NCBI GenBank assembly: GCA_012797815.1
Contig: JAAZOK010000005.1
Location: 1-36,565, forward strand
Reading direction: 5' to 3'
Length of the DNA stretch: 36,565 nucleotides
Origin: Chloroflexota bacterium
GTDB lineage: Bacteria; Chloroflexota; Anaerolineae; Anaerolineales; Anaerolineaceae
In this document: piece by piece, positions 1 to 7,751 of the stretch
Layout: every line of letters starts with the position of its first letter
Position numbering within the stretch: the first letter of the stretch is position 1
Program-made: the position numbers and the translations under genes
The notes under the pieces: generated by a model
Seen by the model: the letters and a program-made list of their open reading frames with translations, nothing else
Database searches by the model: none
Told to the model about the DNA's origin: nothing

Positions 1-143
1 CCAATCTTCAATGGCTCACTTGAGGTCTCCTCAGCAGGGGCTGCTTCTTCGGCAGACACAGCTTCTTCTTGCGGTGCGCAGGCCGTTAACGCCAAGGTTG
101 CAACCATAATGAAAGAGAGTACCAAATATAGTTTTTTATTCAT
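1..143 (-). CDS. Sugar-binding-type lipoprotein, N-terminal part (cut by window edge)
   Basis: Only the first 47 codons are in the window. The product starts MNKKLYLVLSF, has a hydrophobic signal segment and a lipobox ending LTAC (Cys about residue 23), then an Ala/Glu/Pro-rich linker and the start of a mature domain (EPLKI). This is the usual layout of a lipid-anchored ABC substrate-binding protein in a one-membrane or Chloroflexota-type envelope. A GGAG ribosome site lies about 6 nt before the ATG. It is the last visible member of the minus-strand block with RbsD and ribokinase, which makes a sugar-binding role likely, but the binding domain itself is not visible. Seen: signal, lipobox, linker. 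Inferred: sugar ABC importer component. Confidence 0.75.
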   Translation of the reverse strand, partial: MNKKLYLVLSFIMVATLALTACAPQEEAVSAEEAAPAEETSSEPLKI

Positions 144-245
144 CGTTCTTCTCCAAATTATTTTATTTGTAAAGGTTTTTAAACTGCCAAAAATTTTCTC
201 CTTGATCTTCCTCCTTCCTTAATAAAGAATTCTTTAATTCCATTC

Positions 246-1103
246 TTAAATCGCGCCTTTAATGACAGATGTTTCAAGAGGACTGTTCCGGTTGGTTATA
301 TTGGGAGGTCTCCGTTCGATGGCTGCGCGCGTGAATTCAATGTCTTCCGCAGCCTCATTAGAATCAAAACAGCCAATGGCGACCATATCCTGCTCGCGTA
401 TGGTGTTGAACACGAAATTAAGTCCAACAAAAGGGGAGGTTCTCCCGGCAGCCAGGGGTTTGATGGTTATCACCGGTTTTTTGGCATTCTGTATGATCTT
501 GGCGACACTTTCAATTTCCACCTGCATCAAGAATCCCATACAGTTATAAATTTGAATATAGGTTTCCACATCATATTCATTGAGGTCAGCATACTGTATC
601 ACTTCCGGCATGTGGGCAGAGAGTCCCGGTATCATGCCGGCTTCACGGATCATATAAAGATAGTCGGGTAAGCGATTAATGGTCATGGTGTTCTTATTGA
701 CCAATTGTTCAATACACGAGTGCAGGGGAAGGCAGAAGGTAGCACCGCGCTTGGCACATTCGTCTATTTTTTTCTTTGCCTCAAGACGGGCAACAGGAGA
801 ATCATCCACATTAATGATGGGTTCATCGATAATGATGAGTTTTTTCCCTGTGCGTTCCTGCGCAAGCTCCACCGCAGGAAGCAGATTCTCATCTACACCA
901 AACAAACCCAGCACAGCATCAATATCCTGCTCAAGAAAAGTCTCGAAGATTGAACTAACTGAACCGGGAGCATTGTGCGTCTGGCGGATCATGGTATCGC
1001 CGGCTGCACTGAGATGACTGAACCCTGACATCCAGTTACACCCAATGATCAATCTTGGTAAAGAAATATTGCCAACGAATGTGCGAGGAAATTGACTGCT
1101 CAA
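246..1103 (-). CDS. Unrecognised TIM-barrel-like protein in sugar locus
   Basis: A 285-residue protein I cannot assign to a named family with certainty. It has no signal peptide or membrane segment. Features visible: an N-terminal strand with LIIGCNWMSGF, a GLFG segment, a later strand-like LIIIDEP, and near the C-terminus VITIKPLAAGR, a motif also seen in aldo/keto-reductase-like barrels, followed by MVAIGCFDSNEAAEDI, which resembles the last barrel strands. The start codon is TTG, supported by a good AAGGAAGG ribosome site 7 nt upstream; no ATG lies nearby in frame. It begins 21 nt after rbsD and so is probably co-transcribed with the dehydrogenase and rbsD. Likely cytoplasmic and acting on the sugar or its oxidised form (epimerase, isomerase, aldolase or reductase are all possible). 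No catalytic tetrad of true aldo/keto reductases is obvious. Confidence 0.7.
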   Translation of the reverse strand: MSSQFPRTFVGNISLPRLIIGCNWMSGFSHLSAAGDTMIRQTHNAPGSVSSIFETFLEQDIDAVLGLFGVDENLLPAVELAQERTGKKLIIIDEPIINVDDSPVARLEAKKKIDECAKRGATFCLPLHSCIEQLVNKNTMTINRLPDYLYMIREAGMIPGLSAHMPEVIQYADLNEYDVETYIQIYNCMGFLMQVEIESVAKIIQNAKKPVITIKPLAAGRTSPFVGLNFVFNTIREQDMVAIGCFDSNEAAEDIEFTRAAIERRPPNITNRNSPLETSVIKGAI

Positions 1104-1124
1104 AATCGTACCTTCCTTTGTTGT

Positions 1125-1520
1125 CTAAAAATTGACGCCGCCGACTAAAATGACATTGGAATACGGTGAAGTCTCTCCGGTTCTGATGACATATTTGGCA
1201 TTGGCAGTAAGCTTTTTAAATTCCTCATGCGAGATTTTCTTTTCCGCTTTCCCTGAAAGAATTTCTTTTATTTGTTTCAGAGTGCCCGGATTCGCGTCTT
1301 CGATCTCACTTGCATAAATAAACGATTCAATGACCAATTCTCCTTCAACCGCCTTCAATACTTGTAAAAAACTGGGAACCATTGCGACCACAGATACATC
1401 GATCACCTGAACTCCCTGGGGAACAGGCAAGCCACAATCTGCAATACATAAAAATTCAGTATGACCTAGAGCCGCAACCGCTGAAACAATTTCTGGGTTT
1501 AGAAGTTTTTCTTTCTTCAT
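1125..1520 (-). CDS. rbsD: D-ribose pyranase RbsD-family protein
   Basis: A 131-residue protein of the RbsD/FucU family, which interconverts pyranose and furanose (or anomeric) forms of a sugar so that the kinase gets its proper substrate. Seen: LGHTEFL with His20, ADCGLP with Asp28, the VPSFLQVL helix, and the C-terminal signature VIRTGETSPYSNVILVGG; these align well with my memory of E. coli RbsD, including the catalytic His20. The start at 1520 (MKKEKLLN) is preferred over an in-frame start 99 nt upstream because it gives the family length and N-terminus. The ribosome site is weak (GGA). Lies downstream of the dehydrogenase with a 132-nt gap, in the same direction. FucU-type substrate use cannot be excluded. 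Confidence 0.92.
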   Translation of the reverse strand: MKKEKLLNPEIVSAVAALGHTEFLCIADCGLPVPQGVQVIDVSVVAMVPSFLQVLKAVEGELVIESFIYASEIEDANPGTLKQIKEILSGKAEKKISHEEFKKLTANAKYVIRTGETSPYSNVILVGGVNF

Positions 1521-1652
1521 ATTCAATCCATTTTTACTTTGTAAGATATAAATCCTAATAAAAGGTATTTCACGAAAATAACGTTCGGTCATTTTCCTTT
1601 CATCAAAAGGAACTTCCACCGTAAGTCAGATTACGGCGGAAGTCATCATCGG

Positions 1653-2621
1653 TTAATCATCAAACAGGATTACGCCTTTCATATAGCCATCTTTTTTGTC
1701 GAATGCTCTTAAAAATACATCCTTACAATCTTTATAATTTGCCACATGGGTAACAAGCTTTCCCGGCTCATAAATACCACGTTTAATCAGCTCATATGTG
1801 CGTGGCAAAATCTCGGTGTAATGGATATTACTCATAGGAGACAGGTTATAAACGGTCACGCCACCCAGATGCCAGCGGGTTCCATCGAATTCCATCGGGC
1901 TACGATGCCAGCTGCCAATAACCAGTTTCCCGCCCTGTTTGAATAATTCATTGGCAAGTTCAAATCCTGATTTCGCTGCACTGAATTCAATCACCACATC
2001 CGCGCCACCCTTAGAAATGATCTCCGCAATCACCTTTTTCCCCTCATCGCTCTCGGGATCAAGAACTTCGGTGGGATGATATGCCTTTGCCATTTCCCTG
2101 CGATCTTCGCGGATCTCGAAAACGGTAATTCTGCCCGCCTGAGAACCCCTTGTCAACCCTTGCAGAGTCAATGTTCCCATATACCCTGCACCGATCAATA
2201 CCACATGATCTCCAGGTTCGATAAAGGATTTATAGAGTAAATTCACCACACAACAAGTTGGCTCTGTAACCGCAGCGACCCAATCGGTTGTATCATCCGC
2301 GATTTTCACGACGCAATCCGATTTTACGGTAACATATTTACACATCATCTCATTTGAACCGGAAGCGCAAAAGACTTTATCACCCGGTTTTAAATTCTTT
2401 ACTCCGCTCCCAACTTTTTCGATGATCCCGACAGATTCATGTCCGATCACATATGGCAATGGACCCGGAGCGCTAATTCCCTGATATAGATAAGCATCCC
2501 AGCAACAAACGCCGCCGGCCATAGTTTTAAACAGAACTTCGTCGAATTTTGGTTCATTTACCTCAAAAGGACGAATTTCCATTTTATTGGGTTCAACAAT
2601 CCAAAGAGCATCTGCTTTCAT
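1653..2621 (-). CDS. Zinc-type alcohol/sorbitol-like dehydrogenase (MDR family)
   Basis: 322-residue medium-chain dehydrogenase/reductase. Seen in order: GroES-like catalytic domain with candidate zinc ligands Cys39 or Cys40, His61-Glu62 in GHES, and Glu120 in TEPTCC; then a Rossmann domain with GAGYMG at 144-149 and an acidic strand end (FEIRED) that favours NAD over NADP. The lobe that carries the four-cysteine structural zinc in classical enzymes is very short here (CASGSNEMMCKY), so a structural zinc is probably absent; this also explains the short length. Likely oxidises a polyol or sugar hydroxyl. A GGAGG ribosome site lies 13 nt upstream, rather far. First gene after a consensus promoter with a LacI-type operator, followed by rbsD, so the substrate probably belongs to the same sugar as the ribokinase. 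The exact substrate is unknown. Confidence 0.87.
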   Translation of the reverse strand: MKADALWIVEPNKMEIRPFEVNEPKFDEVLFKTMAGGVCCWDAYLYQGISAPGPLPYVIGHESVGIIEKVGSGVKNLKPGDKVFCASGSNEMMCKYVTVKSDCVVKIADDTTDWVAAVTEPTCCVVNLLYKSFIEPGDHVVLIGAGYMGTLTLQGLTRGSQAGRITVFEIREDRREMAKAYHPTEVLDPESDEGKKVIAEIISKGGADVVIEFSAAKSGFELANELFKQGGKLVIGSWHRSPMEFDGTRWHLGGVTVYNLSPMSNIHYTEILPRTYELIKRGIYEPGKLVTHVANYKDCKDVFLRAFDKKDGYMKGVILFDD

Positions 2622-2670
2622 AGCGATCTTTTAACCTCCATTTCATTGTTTATCGCAAAAAAGAAAATGT

Positions 2671-2678
2671 TTGCGCAA
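2671..2678. promoter_or_regulatory. LacI-family operator, dehydrogenase promoter
   Basis: Perfect 8-bp palindrome TTGCGCAA with a central CG, the hallmark of LacI-family sites, in the context TTTGCGCAATC. It lies just downstream of the -10 box, around +5 to +12 of the expected transcript, where a bound repressor would block initiation. The same core occurs twice in front of the lacI gene (4871-4878, 4883-4890). Confidence 0.82.
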
Positions 2679-2688
2679 TCATTTGCTT

Positions 2689-2717
2689 ATATTACCCATT
2701 TTTATTTCAGATGTCAA
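2689..2717 (-). promoter_or_regulatory. Sigma-70 promoter of the dehydrogenase-rbsD operon
   Basis: On the minus strand: -35 TTGACA (2717-2712, perfect), 17-nt spacer, -10 TAATAT (2694-2689). Transcription should start near 2682, about 60 nt before the dehydrogenase ATG at 2621. The rest of the 272-bp gap between rbsK and this gene (2718-2893) shows nothing else convincing. Confidence 0.82.
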
Positions 2718-2893
2718 GACATTGAACAGTTCCGGTCGCCTTAAAACTTCACAGGTGAAATGATATGTGCCTGGATTTCAGTATATGGGGGAGGCAAGGG
2801 CGCGAGATTTTCCAAGGGTATCATTTACTATTAAAGAATTGCTTCGATACGAATAATTTTTCCTTTGCAAATCCATGATTTGATCGGTTTTGA

Positions 2894-3841
2894 TCAACGA
2901 ACATTCCGAGAAGCAAGAAATCCTTTGATTTCGTCTAAAGTAGGCAGGGATGGTTGTGCTCCAAATTTACAGGCAGCCAACGCCCCCGCTGCACTTGCAT
3001 GGATGACAGCATCTTTTAACGACATCCCTTGTTGTAGAGAGTTGACCAACCCTCCCGTGAACGCATCCCCTGCCGCAGTCGTATCCAATGCTTCTATTTT
3101 GAACGATGGTGTATGCCAGACCGAAGTGCCATCTGCAGTAACCGCTCCCTTTTCACCAAGCGTAAGGACGATACACCCATTTGTTTTCTTTTGTAAATTC
3201 TGCGCCACCTCTAAAGCTGATTCGATGTTTTTTACCGCTTTACCGGCAATGCTTTCTGCCTCGCTTTCATTGACCAGCAGGTAGTCAATTTGTCTGAGCA
3301 TTGCATCATCAAGGGGTTGGTTTGGCGCTGGCGCTGCATTGAACACTGTTCGTAGATGCCCGGCTTTGGCTACGTTCAGTGCATGTGCAACGGTGGACAA
3401 GGGGGTTTCCAATTGTGCTACCAGAAATTCGCTTTGACCGAATAAAACTTCCGCTTCATCGATATCGGTATTGATGACCCTTCCATTGGCGCCAGCCACG
3501 ACAATAATGCGATTTTGACCAGTTTCTTCTACAACGATCATGGCAATCCCTGTAGAGCAGGTATCAGCATGTTTTACTTGCTCAACATTCACCTTATTTT
3601 CTTTGAGCTTTGCCAGCAGCTCATTCCCAAATGCATCATTTCCCACTCTGCCGATCATAGCTACTTCACCCCCCTGGCGCGCAATTGCTACAGCCTGGTT
3701 CGCGCCTTTCCCTCCTGGAATTGTCTGAAAACTGGCACCAATTAAAGTTTCTCCGCCTTCCGGAGCACGATCAGTGCGAACCACCAGATCCATATTAATA
3801 CTACCTAAAACAATAATCTTCTTTTTCATATTGCTCTGCAT
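2894..3841 (-). CDS. rbsK: Ribokinase (PfkB family)
   Basis: 315-residue PfkB-family sugar kinase, ATP-dependent 5-phosphorylation of ribose or a similar pentose. Seen: N-terminal IIVLGSINMDLVVRTDRAP, the glycine-rich substrate motif PGGKGANQAVAIARQGG, the NAAPAPNQPL and LLVNESEAE segments typical of ribokinases, LTLGEKGAV, and the C-terminal anion-hole/catalytic signature DTTAAGDAFTGGL with its catalytic Asp. Two starts are possible: 3841 (MQSNMKKK, with AAGGA 4-5 nt upstream) and 3829 (MKKKIIVLGS), whose ATG overlaps the lacI stop as ATGA. Either way the gene overlaps the end of lacI and is translationally coupled to it. Substrate is ribose by family similarity; the neighbouring rbsD agrees. 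Confidence 0.93.
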   Translation of the reverse strand: MQSNMKKKIIVLGSINMDLVVRTDRAPEGGETLIGASFQTIPGGKGANQAVAIARQGGEVAMIGRVGNDAFGNELLAKLKENKVNVEQVKHADTCSTGIAMIVVEETGQNRIIVVAGANGRVINTDIDEAEVLFGQSEFLVAQLETPLSTVAHALNVAKAGHLRTVFNAAPAPNQPLDDAMLRQIDYLLVNESEAESIAGKAVKNIESALEVAQNLQKKTNGCIVLTLGEKGAVTADGTSVWHTPSFKIEALDTTAAGDAFTGGLVNSLQQGMSLKDAVIHASAAGALAACKFGAQPSLPTLDEIKGFLASRNVR

Positions 3842-4851
3842 GAATTCCTTTTTATTAATTTTGTTTCTAAAACAATCCTCTTATAGTTCAGTTCTCTTTC
3901 ATTCGTTCTTGCCCGTTGCCGATGAAGTTTTATCTTGTCGACCAGAAGGTCAACAACCAGGTCCGCCATTTCATGAATAGGTTGCGCCATAGTGGTCAGC
4001 GTAGGATATACTGTTTGCGAGAAAGGAATATTATCAAACCCAATAACGGAGATATCTTCGGGGATCTTCATGCCCTGATTATTCACCGCCCGAAATGCCC
4101 CCAGCGCCATCATATCATTACAAGCGAACACGGCTGTTGGTGGTTGCGGGAGCGCCAACAACGCTCTCATAGCTTTATCGCCGCTCTCATAATGAAAATC
4201 TCCCGGAATAATCAAGTTCGTATCAATCGGGATACCTGCTTCTTGAAGTGCTTGTTTATAGCCTGCCACCCGCTGTGCACTGGGTGTTATTGGAGAGGGT
4301 CCGGCGATACAGGCAATCCGTTGATGCCCCAACTCGATCAGATATTTAGTGGCGTCAAAACCTCCCACACTATTATCAACCAGCACAATGTCATAATCAT
4401 TTTCTTTGATGTCACGATCCACCACAACGATAGGGATGTTAAACTTGATCGTTTTTTCAAGGTGATTCGATTCCACCCCCGCAGAGATAAAGATGATACC
4501 TTCAACTTTTTTCGCTAACAGCACATCGATATAGCTTTTTTCCTTATACGGATCATCATCTGTATTACAAAGAATGACACTGTAGCCGTTTTCATACCCC
4601 TTATCCTCAATCTTTCTTGATATTTCTGCAAAAAATTGGTTGGAAATATCCGGAATGACCAAGCCAATTGTTTTTGTTTTTCCACTTCGCAAACCACGCG
4701 CCAGGGAGTTGGGATGATAATCCAGTTCCTCCATCGCTTTTCGAACGCGTTCAGTCAGATCATCACTGACATAGCGGGTCTGATTAATTACATGGGATAC
4801 CGTAGTAATTGAAACTTTTGCTCGTTCTGCAACATCATTTATATTAGCCAT
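3826..4851 (-). CDS. LacI-family transcriptional regulator
   Basis: 341 residues. N-terminal LacI helix-turn-helix (INDVAERAKVSITTVSHVIN) with hinge helix (HPNSLARGLRSGKT), followed by a periplasmic-binding-protein-like sensor domain starting TIGLVIPDISNQFFAEI; typical full-length architecture. The sensor carries the usual sugar-binding landmarks (FACNDMMALGAFRA, DISVIGFDNIPFSQTVYPTLTT). It is most likely a repressor relieved by ribose or a related sugar, controlling rbsK (overlapping downstream), the dehydrogenase-rbsD operon and itself, since identical TTGCGCAA sites stand at both promoters. No Shine-Dalgarno sequence precedes the ATG and the -10 box is only 11 nt upstream, so the mRNA may be leaderless. 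Confidence 0.93.
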   Translation of the reverse strand: MANINDVAERAKVSITTVSHVINQTRYVSDDLTERVRKAMEELDYHPNSLARGLRSGKTKTIGLVIPDISNQFFAEISRKIEDKGYENGYSVILCNTDDDPYKEKSYIDVLLAKKVEGIIFISAGVESNHLEKTIKFNIPIVVVDRDIKENDYDIVLVDNSVGGFDATKYLIELGHQRIACIAGPSPITPSAQRVAGYKQALQEAGIPIDTNLIIPGDFHYESGDKAMRALLALPQPPTAVFACNDMMALGAFRAVNNQGMKIPEDISVIGFDNIPFSQTVYPTLTTMAQPIHEMADLVVDLLVDKIKLHRQRARTNERELNYKRIVLETKLIKRNSCRAI

Positions 4852-4862
4852 GCTTTTATTAT

Positions 4863-4890
4863 ATTATATTTTGCGCAAACATTTGCGCAA
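4863..4890 (-). promoter_or_regulatory. Autoregulated lacI promoter with two LacI operators
   Basis: On the minus strand: -35-like TTGCGC (4890-4885), 16-nt spacer, -10 TATAAT (4868-4863). Two perfect TTGCGCAA palindromes (4871-4878 and 4883-4890, 12 bp centre to centre) cover the spacer and the -35 box, so a bound LacI protein would exclude RNA polymerase. The start codon at 4851 is about 5-6 nt from the expected transcription start. Confidence 0.75.
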
Positions 4891-5129
4891 TCCATTTTTG
4901 CGGTAAAACTCCTCCGGGGATATCCCATTTTACAAAGAACGGAAATTCATTACCCACGCTTGATGCCAATAAGGTGCGAGCAATTTAAACAAAATTTTCA
5001 TCAAAGTGTAACGCCGGGGAAAGAACTATAATATTCTTAGAGCATGCCCATTCATACAGACTGAAAGCAATTCCTGGATGATCGTATGGATTTTACCAAC
5101 AAGGTACCAATCAAAAACCCGGAGGAATG

Positions 5130-5900
5130 ATGAAATCGAAAGAAGAGATCGTTGCCAACTGGCTGCCACGCTATACCGGTACACCCCTGGAAAGTTTTGG
5201 AGAATATATCCTGCTGGTCAATTTTGAAGATTACCTGAATATGTTCTCAACTTGGTACCAAGTTCCTATCAACGGGCGTGAAAAACCCATGCCTAACGCC
5301 ACCGCCGAAGGGATCACCATCATCAACTTCGGCATGGGCAGCGCCAACGCCGCCACCGTGATGGATCTGCTGAGCGCCATTCATCCCAAGGCTGCCCTGT
5401 TCCTGGGCAAGTGCGGTGGTTTGAAGAAGAAGAACGACCTTGGTGATTTGATCCTGCCCATTGCCGGCATCCGCGGGGAAGGGACATCCAACGATTATTT
5501 CCCGCCGGAGGTACCTGCCCTGCCCGCATTCAACCTGCAGAAAGCCATCTCGACCACCATTCGCAACCACGACCGGGATTACTGGACGGGGACGGTTTAC
5601 ACCACCAATCGACGGGTGTGGGAACACGATGAGGAATTCAAGAACTATCTGCGCAATATCCGTGCCATGGCAGTAGATATGGAAACTGCAACACTCTTCA
5701 GCACCGGTTTTTACAACGAGATTCCAACCGGAGCGCTGCTTTTGATCTCAGACCAACCGATGGTCCCGGAAGGAATCAAAACCGCCGAGAGTGATAAAAA
5801 GGTGACACAGGAATTTTTGGACATGCACCTGCGCATCGGCGTGGATGCCTTAAAAGAATTGATCAACAACGGCTTAACGGTCAAACACTTATATTTTTAA
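5130..5900 (+). CDS. amn: AMP nucleosidase (short form)
   Basis: About 256 residues, nucleoside phosphorylase/nucleosidase fold. AMP nucleosidase splits AMP into adenine and ribose 5-phosphate. Seen: N-terminal EEIVANWLPRYTGTPLESFGEYILL, which I recognise from short bacterial AMP nucleosidases (Bacteroidota type, ~258 residues, without the extra N-terminal domain of E. coli Amn); INFGMGSANAATVMDLL; FLGKCGGLK phosphate/ribose site; AVDMETATLF with the ribose-binding Glu; and LLISDQP with the general-acid Asp. Two ATGs are adjacent (5127 and 5130); GGAGG at 5121-5125 suits the second. A TATAAT at 5027-5032 may be its -10 box, but no good -35 is visible. Adjacent to the pentose locus, but divergent from it, so a link to ribose 5-phosphate salvage is only a guess. 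Confidence 0.88.
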   Translation: MKSKEEIVANWLPRYTGTPLESFGEYILLVNFEDYLNMFSTWYQVPINGREKPMPNATAEGITIINFGMGSANAATVMDLLSAIHPKAALFLGKCGGLKKKNDLGDLILPIAGIRGEGTSNDYFPPEVPALPAFNLQKAISTTIRNHDRDYWTGTVYTTNRRVWEHDEEFKNYLRNIRAMAVDMETATLFSTGFYNEIPTGALLLISDQPMVPEGIKTAESDKKVTQEFLDMHLRIGVDALKELINNGLTVKHLYF

Positions 5901-6052
5901 GCTCGTCCAATTCAGCATTTCCCCAACCCGAACAGCAAAGTATTCCCCCTGCAAGCTAAATGCAGCAGGTCAACAGGATAACGGTTATTCGCTCACCGTC
6001 CAATACCCTAAAAAATAACTCTGTGCTAAAGTATGGTGGTATGGAGGGAAGC

Positions 6053-6490
6053 ATGGCTGGCTGGGACAAGTTAGACACTCTTTTTATCGTTTGGGCATTT
6101 TTCTTTCAATTATCGTTGATCGTCCATTTCGCGCTCAGAAAGCGCTATTTTGACAGCTATACGCTGAAGTATGGCTGGATTTTGTATGCGCTCTGCATAC
6201 CGGCTATGATCGTCAGCGTTATTTTGTTGGTAGGGGGAAAATCATGGTCCTTCTGGCTGGGTGGCTTTCTTTTCATCCCCTATGCCTGCTATGGTTACTA
6301 CGTTGACTACATCAAACAAATATCATGGAGGAATCCACCAGTGGTGAAGATCATGCTTCCCTATGTAATGCTCTACCTGGCAACCGTGACGTTCTACTGG
6401 TGGCCGCTGGCACTGATCGACCGTCCGCTGTGGTACATCTACGCGGGGGCGTTTGTGGTCAGCACCATATTGAATGTCACATCCCATTGA
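6053..6490 (+). CDS. Small integral membrane protein, unknown function
   Basis: 145-residue membrane protein, not recognised. Start chosen at 6053 because GGAGGG (6043-6048) is well placed in front of it; longer in-frame starts have no ribosome site. Hydrophobic segments near residues 8-28, 40-60, 66-80, 99-115 and 122-140 suggest four or five membrane spans, rich in Trp and Tyr (WILYAL, FYWWPLAL). No catalytic motif is visible. It stands alone 150 nt after amn in the same direction; the gap holds no obvious terminator, so read-through from amn is possible. Confidence 0.72.
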   Translation: MAGWDKLDTLFIVWAFFFQLSLIVHFALRKRYFDSYTLKYGWILYALCIPAMIVSVILLVGGKSWSFWLGGFLFIPYACYGYYVDYIKQISWRNPPVVKIMLPYVMLYLATVTFYWWPLALIDRPLWYIYAGAFVVSTILNVTSH

Positions 6491-6554
6491 GCAAGGGTCA
6501 ACATTCTAAACCGGGAATCAAGCGCAGATAATATTCCTAAGATAGACAGGGATT

Positions 6555-6580
6555 AAAAAGAGGTGCGGTAGTCGCACCTC
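6555..6580 (-). terminator. Rho-independent terminator (minus strand)
   Basis: Stem GAGGTGCG/CGCACCTC (6560-6567 with 6573-6580), 5-nt loop, followed on the minus strand by TTTTT. It lies 45 nt beyond the stop of the minus-strand membrane protein gene at 6625. Confidence 0.85.
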
Positions 6581-6624
6581 GTACCCTCAGAAATTGTATA
6601 TGTCTACGATAATAGGATTTTATT

Positions 6625-7602
6625 CTAGTTCTTTTCAGATTGATCCAGACTATCAGCCCTGCGCGAAGGACCATAGATGCTGCCCAGCAAGAGTGCTGCG
6701 CCCATCACAACCAGTACAATAGGTCCAACCAGATCGGTAGAACTGCTGGTGAAAAGAACCAGCACTGCCACCCCAAACAGCGCCAGAGCAGGAAATTTTG
6801 CCCAATCCGTAGAGTACTGTTCCCGCATGAGCCACAAGACACCAAAGGTCAGTCCCAGCCCTGCCAAAAAGAGTTCTGAGGGGAAGGGAATGCGCAGCCA
6901 TTCTGAAAGGATGAAGGAGAGGGCAATGCTGGTGAAAACGCCAGCCGGGATCAACGCCCACCAATTCTTTTTCGACCAGAAATAGACCACGAAGAAGGGG
7001 ATCGCCATAAGGACGACCACAGCGATATCGAAATATGCGCCCCAAACGAACATTCCCAACAATGGAATAGTGCCCACCACCATCAACGCCAGGAATGGGA
7101 TGAGAGCCCAACTGCGCCCATGATCCATTATATAAACCAGCAGGAAGGGCAAAGCGATGCAATAGAGCACCAGTGCGCCAACCAGATTGCCATTTAAATA
7201 TCTTTCAAAGAGTACTAGCATGGTTAGAACCGTCATCGCCCAGGCAGGAATGAGCGCCCATTGCCTGGTCTCGCGATTTTCAAAAAAAGCAACGAGAAAC
7301 GGTACGGCGATCGCGAACAAAATAGGAGCCCCGCTGAGGATTTGACCGAGGCGAGTGCCATCCAACCCGATAACCATGGCGATGCCCGCCAGCACTGTTA
7401 CGGGGAACAACAAACCCCACGATTTCCTCTCACTCAAGAAATAGGTTGCCAGGAAAAGAGCGGATAAAACTGCGAAAACCAACGCCCATACCATATGGGA
7501 CATATTCAGGAAATAGATGAATCCCAGTTCGCGCAGGAGAAAGATCACTCCCAACGCAATTAATACAGCTCCCCAAAATAAGTTCATGATTTTCTTTTGC
7601 AT
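6625..7602 (-). CDS. Multi-span membrane protein with ~50-residue internal repeat
   Basis: 325 residues, almost wholly membrane. The N-terminus (MNLFWGAVLIALGVIFLLREL) resembles the LiaI/LiaF-type transmembrane module (DUF5668-like). The body is an internal repeat: a hydrophobic helix, a short basic/acidic hinge, then a Trp-x-x-[IL]-x-Pro element. Copies of the hinge element lie near residues 61-67 (SWGLLFP), 115-119 (WALIP), 165-169 (WALIP), 215-219 (WALIP) and 267-271 (WAKFP), i.e. every ~50 residues; each is preceded about 15 residues earlier by a helix such as PFLVAFF, PFLLVYI or PFFVVYF. Start at 7602 has GGAGG 7 nt upstream; MNLFW at 7587 is an alternative. The C-terminal tail is polar. 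Function unknown; possibly envelope-stress or membrane-scaffold related by analogy to LiaF-like proteins. Confidence 0.85.
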   Translation of the reverse strand: MQKKIMNLFWGAVLIALGVIFLLRELGFIYFLNMSHMVWALVFAVLSALFLATYFLSERKSWGLLFPVTVLAGIAMVIGLDGTRLGQILSGAPILFAIAVPFLVAFFENRETRQWALIPAWAMTVLTMLVLFERYLNGNLVGALVLYCIALPFLLVYIMDHGRSWALIPFLALMVVGTIPLLGMFVWGAYFDIAVVVLMAIPFFVVYFWSKKNWWALIPAGVFTSIALSFILSEWLRIPFPSELFLAGLGLTFGVLWLMREQYSTDWAKFPALALFGVAVLVLFTSSSTDLVGPIVLVVMGAALLLGSIYGPSRRADSLDQSEKN

Positions 7603-7657
7603 AACGATCCTCCATCATCGTTCGATAATTTCCTAATATAGAAATGGATTTGACGTT

Positions 7658-7702
7658 GTCACTCGGGATGCCCGCATCTTTTCTTATGTGGCATCCCGTG
7701 AC
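7658..7702. repeat. Imperfect inverted repeat (hairpin) between two membrane protein genes
   Basis: GTCACTCGGGATGCC (7658-7672) pairs with GGCATCCCGTGAC (7690-7702), 13 base pairs with a single bulged base region and a 17-nt loop. No T-run follows on either strand. It may slow or end transcription from the 73-residue gene at 7752-7973, or protect its mRNA 3' end. Confidence 0.6.
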
Positions 7703-7751
7703 AGTTCTTCAGATTCAGAAGTGTTGATATTCTTTCTAAATTGTTTTCAGA

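Noticed and set aside
223-236. 14-bp palindrome TAAAGAATTCTTTA upstream of the first lipoprotein gene
   Set aside because: AT-rich, no T-run and no position-specific promoter element; too weak to call an operator or terminator.
2865-3284. 139-codon open frame on the plus strand
   Set aside because: Antisense to ribokinase, whose motifs are complete on the other strand.
7658-7702. Hairpin considered as a riboswitch or small RNA
   Set aside because: Single stem only, no conserved aptamer motif, no promoter seen; listed only as an inverted repeat.
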